NCBI GenBank assembly: GCA_018335935.1
Contig: JAGXRG010000013.1
Span: forward strand, 62,001 to 126,000
Origin: Chitinophagaceae bacterium
GTDB taxonomy: Bacteria; Bacteroidota; Bacteroidia; Chitinophagales; Chitinophagaceae
Reading direction: 5' to 3'
Length of the DNA: 64,000 nucleotides
In this document: piece by piece, positions 29,663 through 40,898 of the stretch
How the letters are laid out: every line of letters starts with the position of its first letter
Position numbering within the stretch: the first letter of the stretch is position 1
Made by a program: the position numbers and the translations under genes
Notes under the pieces: model-generated
Told to the model about the DNA's origin: nothing
The model's database searches: none
Seen by the model: the letters and a program-made list of their open reading frames with translations, nothing else

Positions 29663-32600
29663 TTATTGAATGGCTTTAACCATTTTGGTATTACCTATTA
29701 TTCTTCCTTTATCATCAGCCACAACAACTGTATAAGTTCCAGAAGAAATATTCGTCACATTCATTGGAATGATAACTGAATTATTTCTATTCATTGGAAC
29801 ATCTTGTCTTTGTTGTTGAATTAATCTGCCATTCATATCAAATACTTTAACCGTTACTGAATTGGTATATTCAGGAACAGCCACTTCAACTTTAACATGG
29901 TTATTAGTTGGGTTAGGGTATAATAATACTTTTTGTGAAATAAATCTTGGATCTATACTTGGTAGGTTAACAACAGGTATAGAAGTATTGTTATTCACGC
30001 CTCTATAATTCGTAACACTTCCTGTATAAGTATAACCAGGATTAACTGGAATTGTAGTAGGTGTTGTACCATCTGGACTGAATGTTGCTATAGAAACATC
30101 ACTTACGCCTAAGTCACTAGTTACTGTTAAGGTCACTCTAAAAATATAGGTTGTTTCTATAGCAGTTTCAATTGCAAATTGTACATCAGCACCATTAACA
30201 AGTGCGTATTGCGTATAGTTTGTTCCTCCATCAGTTGAATATTCTACTTTTAAAGTTGAATTAGCTTGTAAAACACTACCTGTTACTACTGAGCTAGGAT
30301 TAGCTGGATTACTAAATCCGGTAATTCTAAAGTAAGAATAAGGTGTTGATCCTATTGAGCCAGTAAAAGGATTAGGTTGTTGAGCTGTAGTTTTTCTTAT
30401 TGAAATAACTGCTTTAGGTGTAATAGTTATGGTTACAGGGTTTGTAACTGTAGTAGTACAACCTGGAGCAGATGTAGCTGTTAATGTAATATTCTTAGTG
30501 CCTCCAGTAGCATAAGTAAATGCAGTTGGTGTTGCTGTATTTTGCCCCACCAGTGTTGGTGTTGCAGTTCCAGTAGTTGACCAAGCATAACTTGTAGCAC
30601 CAGTAGTTGCACTCGCATCAACAGTTACAGGTGGGTTAGCATAAATATCTGGATTACTGTAATTAACATTAGTAGTAAATGACACTACAGGTGGGTTATT
30701 TAAAGTAATCGGTGTATTATATGTTGATTGACAACCTTGATCTGATGTTACAGTTAAGATTACATCATAATTACCGGCAGCAGTATACAATATTCTTGGT
30801 TGAACATAGTTTCCTGCATGACCATCTCTAAATGTAATATTAGTATTACCAGGACTAAAGCTCCATGCCAATGTAATATTACCACTTGCTACAGTTGATA
30901 AACTTCTAAATGAGTAGTCATCATTAGCATCAAAACATCTTACTAATGGATTGCTTGGTCCGGTTGGAGTTAGATTTGTATTTAAATACAATTCATAGTA
31001 GGCCACAGGAGAAGCATTCACAGTCATAACCGCGTTATTGCTAGTAGTTGTACAACCACCAGAAGTATTCGAAGCAGTGTATGTTGTTGAACTGCTAGGT
31101 TTAGCATAAACAGTTGCAACACTTGTTCCAGTATATGGAATGGTTGCTAAAGCATCAGTATATAATCCTGCTGTAGGGCTCCAGATTGCAGCAACATTAG
31201 CAGTTAACAGAGTTGCAGCATCATTAGAACATCTTGTTGTATTAGCAGGGCTTATTGTAATTGCTGCTGGTGCTGCGTTTACAATTGCATCTACTTGAGT
31301 TCTTGCAGAAGTACAACCATTTTCTGTTGTAGCTACCCAGAAGCTAGTAGTTCCAGTTGTTAAACTTGGAGTAGTAAAGCTATTACCAGTTCCTAAAGAT
31401 GAGCCACCACTTGAAACATTATACCAGTTCAAAGTTCCTGAAGATGCAGTTGCTGTTAATACTACTGTACCATCTCCACAACGAGTTGCACCAGTTGAAC
31501 CAGTGATGGTTGGTGTGATAGTGATATTAGCAACACCATATTTGATTACTGTACTATTTACTGTAGTTGGACAAGTTCCAATAGCAGCAGTAGTTAATGT
31601 TGCAGTTAAAGTAGCATTATAATATCCGGCATTAGCATAAGACCAAGTTGGGTTAGCCACATTATTGGCACCAGTACCTGTGCCACCAAAATCCCATGCA
31701 TAAGTTACAGTACCAGATCCTCCTGTATTTTCAGTTATTGCACTTGTGAATGCATAACTATTACCTAATAAGCATTGGTTTGCTGTTGAGTTGCTTGTAA
31801 AGTCTGCAGTGATTTTAGGACAGTATTGCACTGTTTTAGCTAAAGGTGCAGATGAGCAACCATTTGAACCAGTTACAACTAAAGTAGCAGTGTAAACACC
31901 AGCAGTTGCATAAGTAACATTGATATTACTTCCTGAACCACTAGCAGGAGAACCACCAGTTGTTGTCCATGCATATGTCATATTTCCTGAAGGGAAAGAT
32001 GATGTACTATTGAATAGATAGTTGTTACCAACAGAAGGGTTGTTATTATAAATATCAAATCCTACGGTTGGAGAAGCTAATACTGTTATAAGCTGAGTTG
32101 CAGTATGAGATCCCACACCATTTGTAATAGTTAAGGTTACAGTATAGGTACCAGCATTTGCATAAGTTTTAGCAGGTGGGGTAGCTGTATTATCAGTTGT
32201 GCCATCACCAAAATTCCATGCATAAGTTACAGCACCACTTCCAATAGTTGAACTTGAGCTGTTGAATGTAAATGCTTGACTAGAACATTGTGAAGTAGCA
32301 TTTACACCAATTACAGCTATAGGAGCAGTACCAACAGTTACAGTTTTTGTAACAGTTGCTGTACATGGTCCAGTTGCTAAAGTTGTAGTTAATGTTATTT
32401 GATGTGTACCATAAGTTAAATTAATAACAGGATTTGGATCAGTTGAATGCGTAGTTGCACCTTCTGTCCAGGCATAAGTAGCACCTGCACCTGTAGAAAG
32501 GTTTGTAAATGTAACATCTTCACTTGTAGTGCCACCAGTTCCCACACTAAAGCTATAGTCAGCTGTTGGACTAGGGTTTACAGTAATATTATTAGTATAA

Positions 32601-35600
32601 GATGTAGATGTAATTACTCCATTATTATCCACAGTTAAGTTAACAGTATAAGTTCCAGCACTAGCATAAGTTAATGTTGGATTTTGAGCAGTTGTACTTG
32701 AGAAAGTACCACCTGCAGGAGTTGAAGACCAGCTATAAGTTACACCAGAACCTACAGCAGATGTATTAGTTAATACAAAGCTGTTACCAGTTAAACATTG
32801 TGTAGCATTGTTCACTAAAAATCCTGCAGCTGCACCTGTATTGTAAATAGTTTGAGTAGTTGTTGAAGTACAATTTCCATCACTAGTTACTAATAAAGTA
32901 GCAGTATAAAAATTCGGGCTTACAGGGAATGTAAATTGAGGGTTTTGATTGGTTGAAGCACCAATGGTTGCACCCACATTATTTTTAAATGTCCAGTCAT
33001 AGCTTAAACTTCCTTGAGATAATGTAGAAGTACTTGTAAAGCTAAACAAGCTACCACTTACAGTATATGTAAATCCTGCAACTGGTGTTGGTTTAACAAT
33101 CACTTGTTGGTTGCTATAGTAATCTTGACCATTGTGAGTAGCTTTTAAAACAACATTATAGTATCCTGCAGTAGTATAAACATGCGATGGGCTAAATGAA
33201 GTTGAAGTATTTCCATCACCAAATGTCCATAAATAGGTTACACCACTTAAAGGATAAGTACCAGTATTAGTAAACACATAGTTATTCGAAGCTAAACATT
33301 GTTGACTAGTATTCACTGTAAACGATGGATTAGGTGTAGTACTTACACCACCTGTACCAGTTACATTAATTGAAGTTGTGTTTCTAGTTCTGTTAATACA
33401 ACCCCATTGGCTTGTTACTATTAATGTAGCATCAGTATTACCAGAAGGTAAAGTTACTTGAGGATGTTGTACAGTTGATGTAGAAGACGCTGTATTAACA
33501 AAAGACCAAGCATAACTCATACTACCTTCAGTTAAGGTTGATGTGCTATAGAAATTATAATTAAAACCAGTATTTGAGTAAGTAAATGAAGAAACTGGGT
33601 TATGGCGTACAATTACTTGTTGGTTCGACCACACATCATTACCATTAGTAGTTGCTTTTAATTGTACATTATAGTAACCAGGTAAAGCATATGATTTTGT
33701 GTGAGGACCAGCACCAGTAGTTGATGTACCATCACCAAAATACCAAGTATAAACAGTACCACCAGTACCTGTTGAGGTATTGGTAAAGGTAAAGCTGTGT
33801 TTAACTTCAGTGTAAGGGTTAGGATTAGTGTTATTAGTTGTTACTATATAATCACACTTATCAGTTGCATCAACAGTAAATGATGAAGATGAACCACCAG
33901 TACCACCACTACCACCTGTGCCAGTTACATTGATTGCAGTAGTTTTTTCAACTCTATTAATACAACCCCATTGACTAGTTACAACTAAAGTAGCATTTGT
34001 GTTTCCTGCAGGTAAAGTTACTTGAGGATGTTGTACAGTTGAAGTAGAGGTAGCTGTATTAGCAAAAGTCCAAGCATAGCTCATACTACCTTCAGTTAAT
34101 GAAGAAGTACTAAAGAAATTATAATTAAAGCCATTATTTGAATAATTAAAGTCAGCAACTGGATTATAACGAACTATAACTTGTTGGCTCGACCACACAT
34201 CATTACCATTAGTAGTTGCCTTTAATTGTACATTATAGTAACCAGGTAAAGCATATGATTTTGTGTGAGGACCAGCACCAGTAGTTGATGTACCATCACC
34301 AAAATACCAAGTATAAACAGTACCACCAGTACCTGTTGAAGTATTGGTAAAGGTAAAGCTATGTTTAACTTCAGTGTAAGGGATGCCAATTGTTACTGCA
34401 TAATCACACTTATCTGTACCATTAACAGTAAATGATGAAGTAAGAGATCCAGAACCACCACTACCACTACTTACAGTAAATGCATTATTGGTAAAAGTGT
34501 TTACTGCACCAGCATCGGTAGTTACTTGTAAAGAAACTGTATAAGTACCTGCAGAAGGGAAGGTATATTGAGGACTCGCAGTAGTGAAAGTTACACCATT
34601 AATAGTCCATAAATAACTTGCTATACTACCTGTAGAAACAGTTGAGGTACTTGTAAAGTTGTATGTTAATCCAGTGTTGCTAGAAGTAAAGCTAGCTACA
34701 GGCATTGGATGAACAATTACTTGAGTTTGATATTGAGTTTTCTCAACAGCATCTAAGAATGATTTTACAACCACAGTATATGTACCTGGTGTATTGTAAG
34801 TATGTGTTGTTGAGCCAGGATTTGCAAATGATACAAATCCACCACCATCACCATAGTTAATAGTATAAGTAGAAACTCCACTAGTAGCATCAGTAGAAGC
34901 ATTAGTGAATGTAAATACGTTATTAGGTGTAGTTCCACCAGATGTATTTAAAGGTTGTTGCGTTGGGCTTACTGTAAAGAACGGAGTTGGATTGCTAGTT
35001 GCAGGGCCACCAGAACCACCAATAATTGATGTTGCAATGGTAGATGTTGCAGTACAACCTGCATCAGTCGTTACAGTTAAACGAATATTGTAAGAACCTG
35101 AAGTAGCAAAAGTTCTTTGAATGCTAGAACCAGTACCAAATTGTACAAAAGTTCCAGGAGTTACTTTATCATCACTCCAAGCATAAGTAGTAATATTTCC
35201 TTGAGCTATTGTTGAACTGCTCGAGAATGTATAAGAACCATTACCATTGTTAGTAGTATTAAAGCTTGCAGAAGGTAAAGGACCTACAGTAACTGATTTA
35301 CTGCTATAATAATCTATACCATTGAAAGTAGCTTTTAATTGAACCAAGTAAACACCATGAGCAGCATAAGTTTTTGTAACACTTAAGTTACTAGAAGTTG
35401 AAGTACCACCATCACCAAATGTCCATAAGTAAGTTGTACCTACAGGGTCACCAGAAGGTCTGTCAAAAGTGAATGTATTACCGGTAATACATTGAGTTGT
35501 GTTACTTGCAGTAGTAAATGCAGGGTTAGGAGTACTAGCCCCTGATGTAATAGTTACATTAACAGGAATTGTAATTGCACTAGAACAACCAGCATCACTA

Positions 35601-38600
35601 GTTACAGTTAAGGTAACATTTTTATTTCCACCAACAGAATAAGTAACCTGCGGACTATTCACAATTGAACTTGGAGGCGTTGAATTAGCACCAAAGGTCC
35701 AAGCATAATTCATATTACCACTACTAATAGTAGAGGTAGAAGTAAAGGTGTAACTACTTCCATTACCTGTATTCAATGTAGTATTAAAGTTAACTACAGG
35801 AATAGGGTTTACAGAAACGGTTAAAGTATAATAAGTGTCAATTCCATTTAATGTTTTAATTAACGTTACTTGGAAATTGCCGGCTTGTGTATAATTATGT
35901 GTTTGAGCTGCTGTAGATGTTGTAGTAACAACTGCAGAGCCATCACCAAAATTCCATTTATAAGTTGCACCTACATCAGGGCAACCCATATAGAATGTAA
36001 ATGGAGTGCTGCCACCTGTTACACATTTAGAAGGTTCAGCAGTATAAATACCTCCAACTGCAGCAACTATTGCTGTTCTTGCTGTTGAAGTACATCCATC
36101 ATTAGTTACAGCAACATAATAAGTTGTATTTGATGAAACACTAGGACTATATGTTGCAGCAGTAGCCCCAGGAATTGCAGTTCCACCAGTTGGTACAGTG
36201 TACCAGCTAAAAGTGCTTCCACTTAAAGATGAAGTTGCCGTTAAGTTAGCAGTACCAGCTGTACAAATTACTACCGGAGTGTTTGTACTGGTTATTGTTG
36301 GTCTTGGTTTAACCGTTACTGTAGCAGGAATTGTTGGACCTGTACAAACAGTTGAACCACTTGTATAAACTGGAGTTACAGAGAAAGTAACCACCAAAGC
36401 ATTAGTAGCAGAGTTGCTGAAAGTTCCAGAAATATTTCCTGAACCACTAGTAGCAATACTTCCTGTGATTTCTGGTTGAGTATTTCTTATCCAGTTATAA
36501 ACTGTACCAACAACATTACCTGTTAATGCAATAGGTGTTATAGCATCTCCAGAGCAAATGCTTTGAGCAGCAGGAGTTGCAACAGCATTAGGTTCTGGAA
36601 CAACTGTAACATCAACAGTAAATGATGCTCCTTGACATCCATCAGGAGAGGTTGGTGTAACAGTATATCTTACTACGCCTAATGTATTGCTAGAACTAGT
36701 TAAAGTTTGAGCTATTGTTGTACCACATCCACTTGTACAGTCACTAAATCCTGTAATGCTTGAAGCTACTCCAGAAATTTGTGCTGCAGTCCAAGTAAAT
36801 GTTGTAACAGGTACAGTTGAGTTTAATGCAACGTTAGTTGCAGTGCCAGAACAAATAGATTGAGCAGTAGCACTACCTACTGGTACAGGTTTAACATTAA
36901 TTGTATAAGTTGCAGTAGCTGCAGTACATGGTGCATTTGAAACAGTCATGGTTAATGTAACTGTTGTTCCTGCATCAAGTGCAGTTGGTGTATAAGTAGG
37001 TGTTAAAGTTGTTGCACCAGCAGTGATTGAACCACCTAAAGAACCAGAAGAGGTCATAGTAACACTTGTTGGTGAACAAACTGAATATTCATGAACCCAT
37101 CCAGTAAGTGGGAAACTTGAAATTGTTCCAGATGAATTTTGCCAATAATGAGGTATTCCAGGTGTTCCAGGACCAGCAGGTGCTGTAGAATATGTTAATG
37201 CCCATTTAGTACCAGTCCAATAAATAAATAAATTAGGTGTTGCAGATCCATTTAAATTATACTGTGGAGCACCATTTACATTTGTTCCAATATATGTATA
37301 AGTTCCATTTAATCCTGTACAGCTACTACCACCAGCAGGTACAATAACATTTAATGGTAAATTTGTTGCTCCATTTACTGTCCATAAAATTGTACCATTA
37401 GTAGTAGTTGCTTCACCACTTACCAAAGTATAAGATTGATCGGCACAAACTTGTTGAGTACCAGATGGTGTTGTAGAAGCTGTTGGTTGAGCTTTAACTT
37501 CAATTGTAAATGTTGTTGAAGTTGAGCTTTCACAACCATTTGCATTTTTAACAGTCAAATTACCTGTGTAAATTCCAGCATCTGTTGCAGCAGGAATATT
37601 TAAAGTTATTGGGCTTGCTCCTAAAACAGCATCAGTAACAGTTACAAAACTATTTGCTGGTGAAGGATCCCAAGTAATGCTATAAGTTGTTGGAGTTTCA
37701 GTTGTTGCAGAATAAGCTAAAGTTGTAGTTTGAGCTGATGCATTATAACAAACATCTGCAGCAGCAACACTATGAGTTATTGTAGGTAAAGGGTTAACAG
37801 TTACAGAAGTTGTAGCAGTATTAGAGCAAGTACCATTAGTGAAAGAATAAGTTACTGTGTATGTGCCAACAGTACTTGTACTAGGATTGATTTCGCCAGA
37901 GGTAGAATTTATTGATAATCCAGTAGTAGAGCTATAAGTTCCACCACCCTGTCCAGTTTGGGTAACAGTAGCAGAAGTCACATCTTTACAAAAAGGTGTA
38001 CTATAAGAAATTGATGCTTCAGGCGTTCTATTTAAAGTAATAATATAATTATTTGTATTACTAGCATCTTGAGAAGTTACCCTTACATCAATAGTATTGG
38101 TTCCAGAAGCTAAAGAAATACTGTTAGCAGCACCACTTGTCATTGGTATATATCCACCAGTGCCATTTAATTGATAGGCAACAGTTCCACCATAACCAGC
38201 AGCTACAGTTGGTGTAACATTAATACTTGTCAAGGCATTTGAAATACAAGCTGAATAAGAATAAGTGCCCACAGCAAAAGCTGGTGATAATGATCCAGGG
38301 CTAATGGTTAAATTGTCTAAATCTGCATTGGTTGCAGGATCATCTCCAAAAGAAAAAGGAGAAAAGCTTCCTGTATAATTAAATGTTACAGTAAAAGGAC
38401 CAGAGCCTGATGGTGTTGAAGTAACCCCAGTAACGGTTGTCCACTGACCACCTGTATAATGTAATAAAACTTTTTTGGTTGTATTAGAAGTGCCAACAGG
38501 TAAATCTCCATTATTATATTGGAAACTTAATGTTGCACTACCTGGTGCAGCACTTGGTGTAATATTCCATTGGCGTTGAATAGTTCTAGAAGCAGTAAAA

Positions 38601-40441
38601 GGAGATACAGTGCCACCAGCAGGAGCAGACACTATTGTATTTACAGTGTAGTTTGTTGTAACACCACTATTAGATATAGTTAAGGGTACAGATGTACTTG
38701 ATCCATCAGGAGCAACAGGGAAAACAACTGGATTAGAGGATACTTGTTGTCTAACTGCTCCATTTGTAGGTACAATCATTTTTGCAGTTCCAATGTATGT
38801 AGATGTACCATTAATATTTAATGTAGCATTTGAAGTTTGTGTTAGCGTTTTACCTGTATTAATAGTAAAATTGTTTACATTAATAACTCCTGCACTAGCA
38901 GCAAGTGTAATATTTGCATTAATTACTACATCTGCATTACTTGGTGGAATTTGATTCCCATCCCAAGTCGAAGATTGATCCCAAAAACCATTATCTGTAA
39001 CTGCAGTATAATTACTTCTTGTAACAGTAATTGTATAAGTTTTAGTTGTACCATTTTCTGCTGTAACTTTTATATCAATGGGATTTGCACCAAAGTTTAA
39101 AGCTAAAGCACTAGAGGCGGCTCCAGAATTAATATTTACATAAGTACCATTATTAACTCTAATTTGCAAAGTAGCATAAGTATCTGCAGCAGTTGGTGTA
39201 ACTGTTACAGTATTTGTAGAACTGGTAACGTTAACAGAATATGCAGTGGTAGCTAATACAAAACCTGGAGTTAAACTTCCTGAACTTATTGTAAGATTTG
39301 ATAAATCATTATTAGAGCTTATATGGCTTTTTTTACAAACAAATGAAGATTTTGCAGTTCCAGTACCATCACCTAATTGAAATTGATCATTTCTTCCTGC
39401 ACTGCAAATGAATGAAGAGTTATCTCTTATTCCATTTGAAAATTCACCACCAGCATAAATACTTGTCCAATCAGTAAGACTTCCAATTTGAATAGGACTA
39501 GTAGAAGCAATTGTAGTTCCATTGCCATATTGACCATAATTATTTTGACCCCAAGCCCATAGTGTGCCATTAGATTGTAAACCAATTTTGAAATTATCGC
39601 CTGAAACATCAATCCAATTTGTTGCTGAGCCAATTTGTGTAGGATTATCAATATTAGTTGTTGTTCCATTTCCTAGCTGACCAAAACTATTATAACCCCA
39701 ACCCCAAAGTGTTCCATCTGTTTTTATTGCCATTGTATGCCAACCGGAAGCAATCACTTTTTGCCAGTTGGTTGAAATGCCAATTTGTATTGGTGTTGTA
39801 CTACCAGCTGTACTGCCATTTCCCAATGATTTATATTCATTTCTTCCAAATGCCCACAAAGTGCCATTAGTTTTTATAGCCATAGTATGTTGATAGCCAC
39901 CACTTACACTTTGCCAGTTAGTAGCAGTACCGATTTGAATTGGCACATTCGAATTGGTAGTAGTTCCATTACCTAATTGTCCATGATTATTAGCACCCCA
40001 GGCCCATAAAGTTCCATCTGTTTTAATGGCTAAAGAATGAAAAGACCCTGCAGCTAATTTTGCCCAATTTGAGGCTGAACCCACTTGAATTGGAACATTA
40101 GAATTTGTGTTAGTTCCATTTCCTAATTGACCGTAATCGTTACGCCCCCAAGCCCAAATTGTTCCATCAGTTTTTAACCCTATGGAAAAATAGTATCCAG
40201 CACTAACTGAAAGCCAATTGTAAGCATTTCCAATTTGTTGAGGTGTGTTTTTATTAGCTGAAGTACCATCTCCTAATTGTCCAAAATTATTTAAGCCCCA
40301 GGCCCATAAACTGCCATCTGATTTAATGGCCAAAGTATGTTGTGTACCAGAAGCCAAAACAGACCATGTAACTTGGGCACTTGTATTACTGGTGTAAAAA
40401 CTTAGCAAAAACAATAATGCTATACTAAGCGTTTTAAACAT
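29663..40441 (-). CDS. giant (~3.6k aa) secreted T9SS protein: RCC1 repeats, cadherin-like beta-sandwich units, Ig-like and many PKD domains
   Basis: Signal peptide MFKTLSIALLFLLSFYTSNTSAQ at 40441 (the track start at 40594 adds a non-signal extension); RCC1 GTLWAWGxNxxGQLGNGT units; PKD WTFGDG.S.... units; C-terminal VLLYPNPTNNHVKVEVAV...GTYTVVVADDKGRIIGNTKMVKAIQ. Confidence 0.92.
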   Translation of the reverse strand: MFKTLSIALLFLLSFYTSNTSAQVTWSVLASGTQHTLAIKSDGSLWAWGLNNFGQLGDGTSANKNTPQQIGNAYNWLSVSAGYYFSIGLKTDGTIWAWGRNDYGQLGNGTNTNSNVPIQVGSASNWAKLAAGSFHSLAIKTDGTLWAWGANNHGQLGNGTTTNSNVPIQIGTATNWQSVSGGYQHTMAIKTNGTLWAFGRNEYKSLGNGSTAGSTTPIQIGISTNWQKVIASGWHTMAIKTDGTLWGWGYNSFGQLGNGTTTNIDNPTQIGSATNWIDVSGDNFKIGLQSNGTLWAWGQNNYGQYGNGTTIASTSPIQIGSLTDWTSIYAGGEFSNGIRDNSSFICSAGRNDQFQLGDGTGTAKSSFVCKKSHISSNNDLSNLTISSGSLTPGFVLATTAYSVNVTSSTNTVTVTPTAADTYATLQIRVNNGTYVNINSGAASSALALNFGANPIDIKVTAENGTTKTYTITVTRSNYTAVTDNGFWDQSSTWDGNQIPPSNADVVINANITLAASAGVINVNNFTINTGKTLTQTSNATLNINGTSTYIGTAKMIVPTNGAVRQQVSSNPVVFPVAPDGSSTSVPLTISNSGVTTNYTVNTIVSAPAGGTVSPFTASRTIQRQWNITPSAAPGSATLSFQYNNGDLPVGTSNTTKKVLLHYTGGQWTTVTGVTSTPSGSGPFTVTFNYTGSFSPFSFGDDPATNADLDNLTISPGSLSPAFAVGTYSYSACISNALTSINVTPTVAAGYGGTVAYQLNGTGGYIPMTSGAANSISLASGTNTIDVRVTSQDASNTNNYIITLNRTPEASISYSTPFCKDVTSATVTQTGQGGGTYSSTTGLSINSTSGEINPSTSTVGTYTVTYSFTNGTCSNTATTSVTVNPLPTITHSVAAADVCYNASAQTTTLAYSATTETPTTYSITWDPSPANSFVTVTDAVLGASPITLNIPAATDAGIYTGNLTVKNANGCESSTSTTFTIEVKAQPTASTTPSGTQQVCADQSYTLVSGEATTTNGTILWTVNGATNLPLNVIVPAGGSSCTGLNGTYTYIGTNVNGAPQYNLNGSATPNLFIYWTGTKWALTYSTAPAGPGTPGIPHYWQNSSGTISSFPLTGWVHEYSVCSPTSVTMTSSGSLGGSITAGATTLTPTYTPTALDAGTTVTLTMTVSNAPCTAATATYTINVKPVPVGSATAQSICSGTATNVALNSTVPVTTFTWTAAQISGVASSITGFSDCTSGCGTTIAQTLTSSSNTLGVVRYTVTPTSPDGCQGASFTVDVTVVPEPNAVATPAAQSICSGDAITPIALTGNVVGTVYNWIRNTQPEITGSIATSGSGNISGTFSNSATNALVVTFSVTPVYTSGSTVCTGPTIPATVTVKPRPTITSTNTPVVICTAGTANLTATSSLSGSTFSWYTVPTGGTAIPGATAATYSPSVSSNTTYYVAVTNDGCTSTARTAIVAAVGGIYTAEPSKCVTGGSTPFTFYMGCPDVGATYKWNFGDGSAVVTTTSTAAQTHNYTQAGNFQVTLIKTLNGIDTYYTLTVSVNPIPVVNFNTTLNTGNGSSYTFTSTSTISSGNMNYAWTFGANSTPPSSIVNSPQVTYSVGGNKNVTLTVTSDAGCSSAITIPVNVTITSGASTPNPAFTTASNTTQCITGNTFTFDRPSGDPVGTTYLWTFGDGGTSTSSNLSVTKTYAAHGVYLVQLKATFNGIDYYSSKSVTVGPLPSASFNTTNNGNGSYTFSSSSTIAQGNITTYAWSDDKVTPGTFVQFGTGSSIQRTFATSGSYNIRLTVTTDAGCTATSTIATSIIGGSGGPATSNPTPFFTVSPTQQPLNTSGGTTPNNVFTFTNASTDATSGVSTYTINYGDGGGFVSFANPGSTTHTYNTPGTYTVVVKSFLDAVEKTQYQTQVIVHPMPVASFTSSNTGLTYNFTSTSTVSTGSIASYLWTINGVTFTTASPQYTFPSAGTYTVSLQVTTDAGAVNTFTNNAFTVSSGSGGSGSLTSSFTVNGTDKCDYAVTIGIPYTEVKHSFTFTNTSTGTGGTVYTWYFGDGTSTTGAGPHTKSYALPGYYNVQLKATTNGNDVWSSQQVIVRYNPVADFNYSNNGFNYNFFSTSSLTEGSMSYAWTFANTATSTSTVQHPQVTLPAGNTNATLVVTSQWGCINRVEKTTAINVTGTGGSGGTGGSSSSFTVDATDKCDYIVTTNNTNPNPYTEVKHSFTFTNTSTGTGGTVYTWYFGDGTSTTGAGPHTKSYALPGYYNVQLKATTNGNDVWSNQQVIVRHNPVSSFTYSNTGFNYNFYSTSTLTEGSMSYAWSFVNTASSTSTVQHPQVTLPSGNTDATLIVTSQWGCINRTRNTTSINVTGTGGVSTTPNPSFTVNTSQQCLASNNYVFTNTGTYPLSGVTYLWTFGDGNTSTSFSPSHVYTTAGYYNVVLKATHNGQDYYSNQQVIVKPTPVAGFTYTVSGSLFSFTSTSTLSQGSLSYDWTFKNNVGATIGASTNQNPQFTFPVSPNFYTATLLVTSDGNCTSTTTQTIYNTGAAAGFLVNNATQCLTGNSFVLTNTSAVGSGVTYSWSSTPAGGTFSSTTAQNPTLTYASAGTYTVNLTVDNNGVITSTSYTNNITVNPSPTADYSFSVGTGGTTSEDVTFTNLSTGAGATYAWTEGATTHSTDPNPVINLTYGTHQITLTTTLATGPCTATVTKTVTVGTAPIAVIGVNATSQCSSQAFTFNSSSSTIGSGAVTYAWNFGDGTTDNTATPPAKTYANAGTYTVTLTITNGVGSHTATQLITVLASPTVGFDIYNNNPSVGNNYLFNSTSSFPSGNMTYAWTTTGGSPASGSGSNINVTYATAGVYTATLVVTGSNGCSSAPLAKTVQYCPKITADFTSNSTANQCLLGNSYAFTSAITENTGGSGTVTYAWDFGGTGTGANNVANPTWSYANAGYYNATLTATLTTAAIGTCPTTVNSTVIKYGVANITITPTITGSTGATRCGDGTVVLTATASSGTLNWYNVSSGGSSLGTGNSFTTPSLTTGTTSFWVATTENGCTSARTQVDAIVNAAPAAITISPANTTRCSNDAATLLTANVAAIWSPTAGLYTDALATIPYTGTSVATVYAKPSSSTTYTASNTSGGCTTTSNNAVMTVNASPVAYYELYLNTNLTPTGPSNPLVRCFDANDDYSFRSLSTVASGNITLAWSFSPGNTNITFRDGHAGNYVQPRILYTAAGNYDVILTVTSDQGCQSTYNTPITLNNPPVVSFTTNVNYSNPDIYANPPVTVDASATTGATSYAWSTTGTATPTLVGQNTATPTAFTYATGGTKNITLTATSAPGCTTTVTNPVTITITPKAVISIRKTTAQQPNPFTGSIGSTPYSYFRITGFSNPANPSSVVTGSVLQANSTLKVEYSTDGGTNYTQYALVNGADVQFAIETAIETTYIFRVTLTVTSDLGVSDVSIATFSPDGTTPTTIPVNPGYTYTGSVTNYRGVNNNTSIPVVNLPSIDPRFISQKVLLYPNPTNNHVKVEVAVPEYTNSVTVKVFDMNGRLIQQQRQDVPMNRNNSVIIPMNVTNISSGTYTVVVADDKGRIIGNTKMVKAIQ
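33626..33818 (-). repeat. internal direct repeat copy A (period 564 bp)
   Basis: Near-identical to 34190-34382, about 3 mismatches over ~193 nt by eye; encodes a PKD unit. Confidence 0.9.
34190..34382 (-). repeat. internal direct repeat copy B (period 564 bp)
   Basis: See copy A; 564 bp = 188 codons, so the duplication is in frame. Confidence 0.9.
39430..40370 (-). repeat. RCC1-type ~50-aa (about 150-bp) repeats
   Basis: About seven copies of W..V..G..H..AIKTDGTLWAWG.N..GQLGNGT..N...P.QIG in the translation. Confidence 0.85.
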
Positions 40442-40898
40442 TGTAAATTTTGGCTTTATAAATTGAGAATTAGAAGGTTGTTTCGTGTTCTGCTCAGATT
40501 TCAATTTGCACACACTAACTGATTTTGCTATGTTTTTGATAACTTTTAAATAAAGTTGTTTTGGCAAATGGCTGGTTGTAGAATTTAAACTCATAACTTA
40601 AGATTGTGGCTTATTGAAGTATAAATTGTTAGTTTGCACAACAATACGAGTAGCGAAATTCTTGTAAAACTGTAAATTAATATATCCCTTAAACTAGTGT
40701 AACTTTTGTTTCATTAATTTAAAATCACACAATAAAGTAATTTAATTCGCCTTTCCTCAGCTTGACCATTCAAAATAAATAGGCTTTTATTCTTGCATTT
40801 CTTCAATTAATCATGCATAAATACCTTTCACAAATTTTTATTGAAAAAATAAAAAGGAGATTGTTTCTTTGTAGTAATTAAACTAAAAATAGATTTAA

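Noticed and set aside
33626-40370. CRISPR-like or mobile repeats
   Set aside because: Repeats are in frame and encode PKD/RCC1 protein domains.
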